DNA from: Mangrovibacter plantisponsor
GTDB lineage: Bacteria; Pseudomonadota; Gammaproteobacteria; Enterobacterales; Enterobacteriaceae
Assembly (NCBI RefSeq): GCF_003182475.1
Contig: NZ_QGTS01000021.1
Coordinates: 1 to 64,000 of the forward strand
Reading direction: 5' to 3'
DNA: 64,000 nt
The first letter of the stretch is position 1; each line of letters opens with the position of its first letter. This document shows, in pieces, positions 18,075 through 26,106 of the stretch. The position numbers and the translations under genes were made by a program. Below the pieces are notes generated by a model. The model made no database searches, was not told the DNA's origin, and saw only the letters and a list, made by a program, of their open reading frames with translations.

Positions 18075-19784
18075 GTGTTTAGTATCGACAACGTACTGGA
18101 TGAGTTATATCCCCACCACAAGCCCGGCGAACGCGCCGTGCGTATGCTCAAACGCTTACTTCACGAACAGGATTTCCAGCAGTTTGCGCAAGATTACCGT
18201 CACCTCAAGGGGCTGGATATGGTGGAGCAAGTGCTGGAGCACTTGCAAATACAGTGTGATATCCCGGCAAGGGATCTGGAACAAATTCCCGCCCACGGGC
18301 CATTAGTTGTAGTTGCCAACCACCCCACCGGCACCGCCGATGGTTTGTTGCTGTTGTATGCCATTTCGCGCGTTCGCCGCGATATCAAAGTAGTGGCAAA
18401 CCGCATTCTTAGCCAGCTTGAACCGCTTTCTTCGTTGTTTATCGCCGTAGACAACATGAACAACCAGGTACGCAAATCGGCAGTGACAGAAATGGATAAT
18501 CACCTTGCCGCAGGGGGCGTATTAATCTTTTTCCCTGCCGGGGAAGTGGCCCGCTGGCGGCCAGAAGGAATCAGTGACCGGCCCTGGTCTGCCGGGTTTA
18601 TCAAGCTCGCCAGGCGTTACCAGGCACCGATTCTGCCAGTACAAATTCAGGCACGTAATAGCGCCCTGTTTTATCTCACATCCCTGATTTCACCGGGGTT
18701 ATCGCTCCTGTTGCTGATTCGCGAAATGTTCCGCCTGCGCGGTAGCAGGTTACCAGTCAGAGTTGGCGAACGCATTCCCTGGTCTGGCTGGCAAGCTAAC
18801 CAGCCATCCCGTAAGCTGGCAGCACGGTTTCGCGAGCATGTCCATGAACTTGGAAAACGCGACACCGGGTATTTCCGTACTGAAAAAGGTATTGCCCCGG
18901 CGGAAGACAGGCAAACCCTGCGCCAGGCCCTTAGCCAGACTGAATGCCTGGGAAGTGCTCCCGACGGGAAACGCATTTACCTCTGGCGGCGCAATGGCGC
19001 AGAGGAAACCCCCATTTTGCGTGAGCTGGGAAGGTTACGCGAAATCGCCTTTCGGGCTGTGGGCGAAGGTACCGGGAAGCGCCGTGACGTTGACGCCTGG
19101 GATGACGACTACTGGCACCTGGTGTTATGGGATGACGACGCACTGGAAATTGTTGGTGCCTACCGCTTTATGCCAGGCAAAGATGCACTGAAACAACGGG
19201 GTTACACTGGTTTATACAGCCACAGCCTGTTCGACTACCAGCAGGAAATGGAACCCATTCTGGCACAAGGAATTGAGCTGGGTCGTAGCTTTATTCAACC
19301 CCGCTATTGGGGGCGACGCGGGCTGGATTACCTGTGGTATGGCATCGGCGCCTGGCTGGCACGTAACCCGGACTACCGTTATTTGTTTGGGCCCGTGTCT
19401 ATTTCGGGTGGTATGCCGCTGGCAGCCCGCCACTTGTTGGTGGCTTTTTACCGCTTGTGGTTTGCCCCTGCCTGCCCTTTGGGCGTGTCGCGCCGCCCCT
19501 GGCCTTCTTCACTCCCGGAAGTATTGGGTGAGTTTACGGGCACAGATTACCAGCAAGACCTGGCGCACCTGAAGCAACGCCTGAATAACATGGGGTGCGG
19601 TATCCCGCCACTTTACAAGCAATATTCAGAACTGTGTGAACCCGGAGGGGTGCAGTTTATTGATTTCGGCAGCGACCCGGACTTCAACGACTGCATTGAT
19701 GGCCTGGTTCTGGTTGATCTCACTTACCTGAAGAGCAGCAAGTACCAGCGCTATATCGGCACCCATTTATCACAAGAAGCCTGA
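18075..19784 (+). CDS. olsF: Bifunctional ornithine-lipid synthase, OlsF type
   Basis: The protein (569 residues) fuses two acyltransferases. The N-terminal half is PlsC-like, with VVVANHPTGTADGLLL around residues 79-92 and FFPAGEVARW as substrate motif. The C-terminal half is OlsB-like GNAT, with VGAYRFMPG and IELGRSFIQPRYWGRRGLDYLW. This matches OlsF proteins, described in Serratia, which make ornithine lipid from ornithine by N- and then O-acylation. GTG 18075 is preferred because AGGAGG lies 7 bases upstream; the ATG at 18069 is only one base from that site. The first domain has H-x5-D rather than H-x4-D, as in related open families. The Pho box suggests induction by phosphate starvation. 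Confidence 0.85.
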   Translation: MFSIDNVLDELYPHHKPGERAVRMLKRLLHEQDFQQFAQDYRHLKGLDMVEQVLEHLQIQCDIPARDLEQIPAHGPLVVVANHPTGTADGLLLLYAISRVRRDIKVVANRILSQLEPLSSLFIAVDNMNNQVRKSAVTEMDNHLAAGGVLIFFPAGEVARWRPEGISDRPWSAGFIKLARRYQAPILPVQIQARNSALFYLTSLISPGLSLLLLIREMFRLRGSRLPVRVGERIPWSGWQANQPSRKLAARFREHVHELGKRDTGYFRTEKGIAPAEDRQTLRQALSQTECLGSAPDGKRIYLWRRNGAEETPILRELGRLREIAFRAVGEGTGKRRDVDAWDDDYWHLVLWDDDALEIVGAYRFMPGKDALKQRGYTGLYSHSLFDYQQEMEPILAQGIELGRSFIQPRYWGRRGLDYLWYGIGAWLARNPDYRYLFGPVSISGGMPLAARHLLVAFYRLWFAPACPLGVSRRPWPSSLPEVLGEFTGTDYQQDLAHLKQRLNNMGCGIPPLYKQYSELCEPGGVQFIDFGSDPDFNDCIDGLVLVDLTYLKSSKYQRYIGTHLSQEA

Positions 19785-19788
19785 TAGC

Positions 19789-19817
19789 AGCCATCCCGTC
19801 AGCCTGGCGGGATGGCT
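19789..19817 (+). terminator. Hairpin after olsF
   Basis: AGCCATCCCG and CGGGATGGCT form a perfect 10-bp stem with a 9-base loop 5 bases after the olsF stop. No T-run follows, so it is a terminator-like structure. Confidence 0.6.
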
Positions 19818-19835
19818 CAATATTGCAAAAATAAC

Positions 19836-19850
19836 TGATTATAATTATCA
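19836..19850 (+). promoter_or_regulatory. Fur box upstream of orphan binding protein
   Basis: TGATTATAATTATCA matches the 7-1-7 Fur motif at 13 of 14 fixed positions. It lies 37 bases before the ATG of the binding-protein gene and is one of the best Fur sites in the window. Confidence 0.8.
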
Positions 19851-19886
19851 TTTACTCCCTTTTCTCCGTTTCAGGCTACCCGCCGT

Positions 19887-20984
19887 ATGCGTACCCTGCT
19901 TGTTGCTTTATGCCTGCTATTCAGCACACTGGTTTGTGCCAAAACCGTCACTGATATTACTGGCCGCCAGGTCACTATTCCGGACAACCCACAACGCATT
20001 GTGCTGGGTGAAAGCCGTATGCTGTATACCCTTGGCCTACTGGAACCCGGTTACCCTGCAGGTAAGATTGTTGGCTGGCCTGGTGATATGGCGAAGTACG
20101 ACCCGCAAACCTGGTCGGTATGGTTAAAAGCCTTTCCGCAACTGGCCTCGGTAACCCAACTGGGTGATGGCTTTCTGGATCAAAGTAATATTGAGCAGGT
20201 TATTCGCCTCAAACCAGACTTGGTTATCCTGCCGCAACTGGCAAAGGGCAGTCATTCAGAAAACCAGTTCATTGAATTGCTGGCGCAGGCTCACATACCG
20301 GTGATTAAAATCGATCTGCGGGTAGATCTTCTGCATAACACCGTACCCAGCATTCACCTGCTGGGCGAGGTATTAAACCAGCAACAACGGGCACAGAGTT
20401 TTATTGATTTCTACCAACAACACATGGCTCTGGTGGAAAAACGGCTGGCCACAATTAATGGCTCTAAACCCACGGTGTTTTTACACCTTCACCTCGGCAG
20501 GCGTGATACTTGCTGTACCACTGTTGCTCATGGCAATTTGGGGCAATTACTGGATTTCGCTGGCGGGGACAATATTGCCAAACCATTGCTTAAAGGCGTT
20601 TTTGGTAATCTGTCATCAGAACAATTACTCGCCAGCCAGCCTGAGGTCTACATTGGCACAGGAATGAGCAACAGTGGGCGCACATTGCAACTCGGCCCGC
20701 AGGTTAGCCAGCAACAGGCAGAAGACAGCATGAAACGCGCGATAGCCGCTCAACAACCTCTGAGCTACCTCAATGCGGTACGCCAGGGGAACGCGTGGGG
20801 GCTGTGGCATAATTTCTACCTCAGCCCGTACCATGTTGCGGCAGTCGAATTCTTTGCAAAAACCTTCTACCCACAACAATTTGCCGACATTAACCCGGAA
20901 CAAACACTGAAAACACTTTACCAGCGTTTCCTGCCCATTCCTTACAGCGGCACATTCTGGGTCAGGCTGCCAGTTGCCAAATAA
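19887..20984 (+). CDS. Orphan iron-complex-type ABC substrate-binding protein
   Basis: The 365-residue secreted protein has a signal peptide ending at LVCAK and the TroA/FepB-like fold. KTVTDITGRQVTIPDNPQRIV opens it (first 20 residues after the leader), followed by a long linker helix around RLKPDLVILPQL and a C-terminal domain with GGDNIAKPL. Family members carry siderophores, heme or cobalamin in the periplasm. The Fur box at 19836 points to iron. No permease or ATPase gene lies nearby, so it must borrow one or act otherwise. Its 3' end overlaps the convergent gene by 43 bases. Confidence 0.82.
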   Translation: MRTLLVALCLLFSTLVCAKTVTDITGRQVTIPDNPQRIVLGESRMLYTLGLLEPGYPAGKIVGWPGDMAKYDPQTWSVWLKAFPQLASVTQLGDGFLDQSNIEQVIRLKPDLVILPQLAKGSHSENQFIELLAQAHIPVIKIDLRVDLLHNTVPSIHLLGEVLNQQQRAQSFIDFYQQHMALVEKRLATINGSKPTVFLHLHLGRRDTCCTTVAHGNLGQLLDFAGGDNIAKPLLKGVFGNLSSEQLLASQPEVYIGTGMSNSGRTLQLGPQVSQQQAEDSMKRAIAAQQPLSYLNAVRQGNAWGLWHNFYLSPYHVAAVEFFAKTFYPQQFADINPEQTLKTLYQRFLPIPYSGTFWVRLPVAK

Positions 20985-21706
20985 TGCCGGGCGGTCAAAG
21001 TATCTGACGGAAACCCGGATAACCCAATCACCCGCGCAATGGGCTCTTCTATTGCACATTGCCAGATACCCCCAAGCAACCTTGCCTGGGGCCGCATTTG
21101 CACCGCTATTTGCTCCATTGCTTCTTCATAGCTGGTAATCAACCCACGGGCAAAAGGTGATAACAGCACCACCAGTAAACTGTTTTGTTCAGCCAGCGGC
21201 AGGCGCGCGGTGATATTTTTTGCCAGGGTTTCCGGTTGGTAATTACGCACGATGCAGTGCTGGAGTGTCCGGCCCGCTTTAAGAATTTGCGAAACATCTT
21301 CGCATTCCGTCATGACCAGGCCCGGTTGTAACAATGGCACCAGTAATGTCATTAACCTCGCCTGCAACCCACGCATCAACGGCCCTTGTACCGGCCAGAC
21401 AATAACGCCTTTGGGTAAATTAGCCGGCGCACCTGCCCCCGCAGGTAACAACAACACCACCAGGCCATCGCACTGTGCCAGAGTTTCCAGTGGAAGCTCC
21501 ACCCCCGGGAAAACCAGGGTCAGAAAAGCCTGCTGTGAATTTTTCGGTGTCAGGCTGGTTATACGCTGCCAGCATGGCTGCCCACCAAATACAGGCAACT
21601 GATTAATTAAGTGGGTATCGCCATCATTCAATATCACATTAATCAATAAAGGCCGCACAAGAGATTGCATGCCAATAAAAAGTTCAGCAAACGATTGTCT
21701 GTCCAT
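20942..21706 (-). CDS. Divergent FtsZ/tubulin-like protein, function unknown
   Basis: The 254-residue protein was not recognised by name. Its second half parallels the FtsZ C-terminal domain. PGLVMTECEDVSQIL aligns with the FtsZ PGL-x-NVDFADVRTVM segment, and SLLVVLLSPFARGLITSYEEAMEQI with the strand-helix GVLVNIT...LDEF. ARLLGGIWQCAIEEP-IARVIGLSGF aligns with the IGTSLDP...RVTVVATGI strands. The first half is shortened, and the GTP-binding G-rich loop is reduced to PAGAGAPAN. It therefore probably does not hydrolyse GTP normally. This fold call is remote and from memory. No membrane helix or signal peptide is seen. Confidence 0.55.
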   Translation of the reverse strand: MDRQSFAELFIGMQSLVRPLLINVILNDGDTHLINQLPVFGGQPCWQRITSLTPKNSQQAFLTLVFPGVELPLETLAQCDGLVVLLLPAGAGAPANLPKGVIVWPVQGPLMRGLQARLMTLLVPLLQPGLVMTECEDVSQILKAGRTLQHCIVRNYQPETLAKNITARLPLAEQNSLLVVLLSPFARGLITSYEEAMEQIAVQMRPQARLLGGIWQCAIEEPIARVIGLSGFPSDTLTARHYLATGSLTQNVPL

Positions 21707-21905
21707 TTAATACATTCCTGTAATCGTTTTTTCCGAATAATACCTGTTGATTTCGCTTAAAGCGACGATATATCTCTGATCCAGCACAAGGACTTATCGA
21801 AAAATGCGACGGCAGAAATCAGCACGGGCCTTGCCTTGTTTAGCCATGGTTTTTGTTACAGCCACTATGCTGTTAAGCTGAAATAATCACAGGGAGAGAT
21901 ACGGC

Positions 21906-22436
21906 ATGTCCATTCAGGAAATAACCCGTTGGGTAAGCGAACTGATTAACCAGCATCACTATTGGGCTGCCCCCATTGTCTTCTTACTGGCGTTTGGCGA
22001 ATCACTGGCGTTCCTTTCCCTGCTACTCCCTGCCACCGTTATTTTGCTGGCACTGGGAGCCTTGCTGGCAGACAGCGTGGTGCCATTCTGGTGGTTATGG
22101 GCAGCGGCCAGTGCGGGAGCATGGCTGGGCGACAGCGTTTCATACTGGCTGGGGTATCACTTTAAAGACAGGGTAACAAAGTGGTGGCCACTTTCACGCA
22201 AGCCATGGTTACTGGCGCGCGGCCACGCTTTCTTCGAACGCTGGGGCACATTGAGTATTTTCTTTGGCCGCTTTTTTGGGCCATTACGCGCCATTGTGCC
22301 GCTGGTAGGAGGTATTTGCGCCATGCCACGCCTGCCATTCCAGGTGGCAAACCTGGCATCGGCCTGCGTGTGGGCATTTGCCATGCTGGCCCCCGGTGCT
22401 TTTGCCATGCCCTGGTTAATGGCCTGGCTCGATTAA
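21906..22436 (+). CDS. DedA family membrane protein
   Basis: The 176-residue inner-membrane protein shows the DedA/SNARE-associated motif. FGESLAFLSLLLPATVILLALG (about residues 30-51) is followed by GAWLGDSVSYWLGYHFKDR, then FGRFFGPLRAIVPLVGGICAMPRLPF with the conserved Arg and Gly residues. DedA proteins recycle polyprenyl-phosphate or phospholipid carriers across the membrane and help maintain proton motive force. Which subfamily this belongs to is not clear. It is preceded by GGGAGAGA and its 3' end overlaps the convergent GntR gene by 21 bases. Confidence 0.88.
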   Translation: MSIQEITRWVSELINQHHYWAAPIVFLLAFGESLAFLSLLLPATVILLALGALLADSVVPFWWLWAAASAGAWLGDSVSYWLGYHFKDRVTKWWPLSRKPWLLARGHAFFERWGTLSIFFGRFFGPLRAIVPLVGGICAMPRLPFQVANLASACVWAFAMLAPGAFAMPWLMAWLD

Positions 22437-23204
22437 CGGCGATTGCGGTGCCACCACTATTCCCCGGTTTTGCACATTAAACACGACCCGTTCCGGGTGG
22501 TTAACTGACACCAGGTATTCCAGTGGAATGCCCAACCCATCGCTAATGGTGCCCCGATACACCAGTGACGGGCTGTCCGGTGGAACCTGCAGCAACGTAT
22601 GTTCCTCTTCATTCATGCGGCCAACCTGCACTGAGCCATTGTCTGATGCCGCATGCAGGTGATAAAACTCAGCCAATAATTTGTACAACGAACCTTGTTG
22701 TTCGAGCATATGCCCTGTCATTCCTGGCACTCTGTTCCCTGGTAAATAGCTAGTTTCAAGGCAAAATGGCTCATCATCCGCGAGCCGTAAACGCTTGATA
22801 ACCACAACAGGGTCACCAGGCTGAATTTGTAACCACCGCGCAATACGTGTACTGGCCGGAGCATGCTGGAAATACAGGAGCTGGCTCCCGGCTTTCGCTC
22901 CATTCATTTCGGTTATCTGCCCAATACCTTGCTCTACAGGTGTAGTAAGTGGCCGGGCAATTGTAGCCTGGCGCAGCCATGTACCCTGATTACCTCTGCG
23001 CTCAAGAATCCCCCCCTCAACCAGCTCAGCCAGGATCTTGCGTAGTGTCATTCGGCTAACACCTAATAACGCCACCAATTCACGCTCAGGAGGAATTTGA
23101 TCCCCATTGGTAAATTCTGGGGTATTCAGGTATGACAGCAATGTTTTTTTCGCCTCAATATAGGCTTTGCGTGGCCGACGCTTCCCACTTGCCAAATCAC
23201 TCAT
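22416..23204 (-). CDS. GntR/HutC family repressor with UTRA domain
   Basis: The 262-residue regulator has an N-terminal winged helix, with IPPERELVALLGVSRMTLRKILAELV around residues 37-62. A UTRA ligand domain follows (about 95-240), with EPFCLETSYLPG, QVGRMNEEEHTLL and PLEYLVSVNHPERVVF. HutC-type regulators usually repress the divergent or adjacent catabolic operon until a sugar-phosphate or similar ligand binds. Here it is divergent from the binding protein, deglycase and kinase genes. FrlR and FraR are relatives that govern Amadori-compound operons. Confidence 0.9.
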   Translation of the reverse strand: MSDLASGKRRPRKAYIEAKKTLLSYLNTPEFTNGDQIPPERELVALLGVSRMTLRKILAELVEGGILERRGNQGTWLRQATIARPLTTPVEQGIGQITEMNGAKAGSQLLYFQHAPASTRIARWLQIQPGDPVVVIKRLRLADDEPFCLETSYLPGNRVPGMTGHMLEQQGSLYKLLAEFYHLHAASDNGSVQVGRMNEEEHTLLQVPPDSPSLVYRGTISDGLGIPLEYLVSVNHPERVVFNVQNRGIVVAPQSPLIEPGH

Positions 23205-23408
23205 GGTATAAATTACCCGTTATTCAGACCGCCACCGGTTTAGTTTTATCATTTTATAATCAGTACGTTAATCGACAACCTATTTTCTCTCCCATCAGCA
23301 AAAATATACCATAACATCATAATATAAATATATATTTCCATTTCAGATAAAATTTTATTGCACAAGAAAGAAACAGTGAGTATATATTTTATGGTCTTTT
23401 TTATGGTC
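23205..23408. promoter_or_regulatory. Divergent regulatory region of the Amadori-type locus
   Basis: This AT-rich stretch holds an inverted repeat GGTA-TAAAT-TACC (23205-23217) directly abutting the GntR start, a plausible autoregulatory operator. A direct repeat TTTTATGGTC (23387-23396 and 23399-23408) lies just before the binding-protein start. ATACCATAA near 23306 is a partial inverse copy of the repeat word. Assignment to the GntR protein is inference. Confidence 0.45.
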
Positions 23409-23424
23409 AACTTAAGGAATCATC

Positions 23425-24204
23425 ATGAAGCGCGTACTGTCTGTGTTGTGCCTGAGTGTTGCCTGTTGCATTGCGTCCCCAGGTTGGGGGGCAGAAGAAG
23501 TACTGCGCCTGGGGACTGACCCAACATTTCCCCCGTTTGAATCCAAAACATCAACTGGTGCGCTTACCGGTTTTGACATCGATTTGGGAAACGCCATTTG
23601 TGCCCAAATGCAGGTGAAGTGCCAGTGGGTGGAAAACAGCTTTGATGGGCTGATTCCGGCACTGAAAGCCCGTAAATTCGATGCCATCCTGTCCTCACTT
23701 TCTATTACTGATGAACGCAAAAAAGCTATTGCCTTCAGCAATAAGCTTTTTAACACCCCGGCATACCTGGTTGCGGGGAAAAATAATGATCTGCTCCCTA
23801 CGGCCGCGAGCCTGAAAGGAAAACGTATTGGTGTACAGCAGGGTTCAGTATTCGAAGTCTACGCCCAAAGGCACTGGCGTGATGCCGGAGTCGAGTTGGT
23901 CTCCTACCCCAGTGCCGAAGCCGTTTACGCCGACCTGGTTGCAGGGCGCATTGACGGAACGCTGGATGATGCAACTGTCGTTACAGAAGCTTTGCTAACT
24001 AAGCCTCAGGGCAAAAATTTCGAACTAAAAGGTGACCAGGTAAAAGACCCTGCAATATTTGGCCCTGGAACGGGAATCGGATTGCGCAAAGAAGATACAG
24101 GGCATCTGGCGCGAATAAACGCAGCAATCGCGGCAATTCGGGCAAATGGCACTTACGACAAACTGGCAAAAAAATATTTTAGTTTCAATGTATATGGCGA
24201 GTAA
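23425..24204 (+). CDS. LAO/HisJ-type amino-acid-binding protein
   Basis: The 259-residue periplasmic binding protein has a signal peptide ending near GWGA and is close to ArgT/HisJ. Shared blocks are LRLGTDPTFPPFESK, GFDIDLGNAICAQMQVKCQWV with the Cys pair, LSSLSITDERKKAIAFSNK, GVQQGS, and the C-terminus GTYDKLAKKYFSFNVYG. ArgT and HisJ share the HisQMP membrane complex. No permease gene is present here, so this protein may use HisQMP encoded elsewhere. Only 3 bases separate it from the deglycase gene, which suggests its ligand is a sugar-modified amino acid. Confidence 0.88.
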   Translation: MKRVLSVLCLSVACCIASPGWGAEEVLRLGTDPTFPPFESKTSTGALTGFDIDLGNAICAQMQVKCQWVENSFDGLIPALKARKFDAILSSLSITDERKKAIAFSNKLFNTPAYLVAGKNNDLLPTAASLKGKRIGVQQGSVFEVYAQRHWRDAGVELVSYPSAEAVYADLVAGRIDGTLDDATVVTEALLTKPQGKNFELKGDQVKDPAIFGPGTGIGLRKEDTGHLARINAAIAAIRANGTYDKLAKKYFSFNVYGE

Positions 24205-24207
24205 TAA

Positions 24208-25185
24208 ATGAATACCACCACGCTGATTACCGACTTACTGCACTCTCATTTCAGTGCGACCTTACCGTTAAAACACATTGTTCTGGTGGCCTGTGGCGGG
24301 TCACTGGTCGATATGTATCCGGCTCATTACTTTTTAAACCGTGAGGCCCGTGAACTGCGCAGTTATATGATGACAGCCAATGAGTTTGTCTGTGCCCCCC
24401 CCAGGACTCTGGGCCCGCAAACACTAACTATCGTCTGCTCACATGGTGGGAACACGCCGGAATCTGTAGCAGCAGCACAGTTGGCACAACAAAATGGCAG
24501 TGCCACAATTTGCCTTACGCATAATTCTGATGCATCACTGTTACAAGCAGCAACGCGCCACATTCTTTATGAATGGGGTGACACCAGCCAGGTCGTTAAT
24601 AACCCGATGGCTATCATCCTTAGTCTGTGTGTCAATGCACTCAATCACACTGAAGGTTATGCCAGTAACTCCGCTTTTCACCACGGTATGAGCATGATAG
24701 ATGCACTGATTAGCCGTGCTCGCCAGAAAATAACTGCTCGCGTTGAAGATTTTGCCCGGCGCTTTGCTGATGAATCGTTATTTTATGTCCTGTCGAGTGG
24801 TGCATCCTATGGGCACGCCTATGGTTTTGCTATCTGCTCATTGATGGAAATGCAATGGCTTAACGCCGCCAGTATCCATAGCGGTGAATATTTCCATGGT
24901 CCCTTCGAAGTCACCGATCACTCCACACCATGGATTGTGCTGGTTAACGAGGGGCTTACTCGCCCATTGGATGAGCGTGTGGTGCGGTTTCTGGCACACC
25001 ACGCAGAGAAAACCGAAATTGTTGATGCCCGCGAACTGGGGCTTGGGGCAATAGACGCCAGTGTAGTGGACTACTTTAACCCCATACTGTTCTACAGTGT
25101 GATGTGTGATTACCGGGCGTCACTGGCAACAATTCGCCAGCACCCACTGGAAACACGCAGGTATATGGGCAAAATCGAATACTGA
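24208..25185 (+). CDS. SIS-domain deglycase, FraB/FrlB-like
   Basis: The 325-residue protein has two SIS domains (about residues 20-150 and 180-310) and is closest to FraB of Salmonella, which splits 6-phosphofructose-aspartate into glucose-6-phosphate and an amino acid. FrlB acts the same way on fructoselysine-6-phosphate. Diagnostic blocks are HIVLVACGGSLVD, CSHGGNTPESV, the catalytic IHSGEYFHGPFEVTD (about 223-237), and the C-terminus HPLETRRYMGKIEY. It is sandwiched between a basic-amino-acid-type binding protein and a PfkB kinase. The amino acid released is unknown. Confidence 0.87.
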   Translation: MNTTTLITDLLHSHFSATLPLKHIVLVACGGSLVDMYPAHYFLNREARELRSYMMTANEFVCAPPRTLGPQTLTIVCSHGGNTPESVAAAQLAQQNGSATICLTHNSDASLLQAATRHILYEWGDTSQVVNNPMAIILSLCVNALNHTEGYASNSAFHHGMSMIDALISRARQKITARVEDFARRFADESLFYVLSSGASYGHAYGFAICSLMEMQWLNAASIHSGEYFHGPFEVTDHSTPWIVLVNEGLTRPLDERVVRFLAHHAEKTEIVDARELGLGAIDASVVDYFNPILFYSVMCDYRASLATIRQHPLETRRYMGKIEY

Positions 25186-25192
25186 GGGCAGA

Positions 25193-26014
25193 ATGAAAGT
25201 ACTGGGATTGGGCGATAATGTTATTGACCGCTATCAACATACCGGCCTCGGTTACCCGGGAGGTAATGCGCTGAATTTCAGCGTGTTTGCCCATGAACTC
25301 TATGCTGATACGGCCTATTTGGGTATTTTTGGTGATGATGCGGCAGCAGCACATATTCGCCAGATATTGGCAAACCGGCAGATCCAAACCCGCCACTGCC
25401 TTGATGTCCCAGGTGAGAGTGGCTTTGCCACCCTCACTATTCAGAATGGCGACCGGGTATTTTTGGGCTCGAACGCCGGGGGAGTACGCCAGCGCACTCC
25501 CATGGATTTCATCCTGCAACATCAGCCCTGGCTTAGTGAGTTTTCTCTGATACACAGTGCAGCTTACAGCTATACCGAACACCTGTTACCACAACTGGCC
25601 CGCCTTCCCGGCTTGCTCAGTTATGACTTTTCAGATGACTTTACCCCAGACAACGCACTGGCCTGTTGCCAGTGGCTGGACTATGCCTTCTTTTCCTGCT
25701 CTGAACGCTCATTAAGTGAAACCCGTGAGTTGCTGGCCGAAGCGCACCATAAAGGTGGGGCCATTACCGTGGCAACCCGTGGCGAGGAAGGCGCGTTATT
25801 ATTCGATGGTGAAACATGGCTGTTCCAGCACCCGACGCCGATTACAGCGGTAGATACTCTGGGTGCCGGGGATGGTTTTATTACTGCGTTCTTGCTGGCG
25901 CACCTGAGCGGGAAAAACCTGGTAACCAGCTTACAAGCAGGCGCTGATTTTGCTGCACAGGTTTGCACTACAGATGGCGCATTTGGGGAACCCATACAAT
26001 TGGCACTGCTATAA
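25193..26014 (+). CDS. PfkB-family sugar kinase, FrlD/FraD-like
   Basis: The 273-residue kinase begins MKVLGLGDNVIDRY and has the GGNALNFSV substrate motif. The catalytic GAGD is at residues 224-227 (DTLGAGDGFITAF). It resembles FrlD, which phosphorylates fructoselysine at C6 so that the deglycase can act. The ATG at 25193 is chosen for GAGGG upstream; the frame is open to 25106 without support. It ends with a strong terminator. The expected role is to trap and activate the imported Amadori compound before cleavage. Confidence 0.87.
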   Translation: MKVLGLGDNVIDRYQHTGLGYPGGNALNFSVFAHELYADTAYLGIFGDDAAAAHIRQILANRQIQTRHCLDVPGESGFATLTIQNGDRVFLGSNAGGVRQRTPMDFILQHQPWLSEFSLIHSAAYSYTEHLLPQLARLPGLLSYDFSDDFTPDNALACCQWLDYAFFSCSERSLSETRELLAEAHHKGGAITVATRGEEGALLFDGETWLFQHPTPITAVDTLGAGDGFITAFLLAHLSGKNLVTSLQAGADFAAQVCTTDGAFGEPIQLALL

Positions 26015-26069
26015 AATGTGTTGAGTGAGAATGTGTTGCGCGCGCCAGAAAGCGCGCGATTCTGACCTT

Positions 26070-26095
26070 GCCCATCCACCCGGATGGGCCTTTTT
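26070..26095 (+). terminator. Terminator of the Amadori-type operon
   Basis: GCCCATCC-ACCC-GGATGGGC followed by CTTTTT is a classic Rho-independent terminator 56 bases after the kinase stop. Another hairpin, GCGCGC-CAGAAA-GCGCGC, lies just before it. Confidence 0.88.
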
Positions 26096-26106
26096 ATCTG
26101 CCAGAA

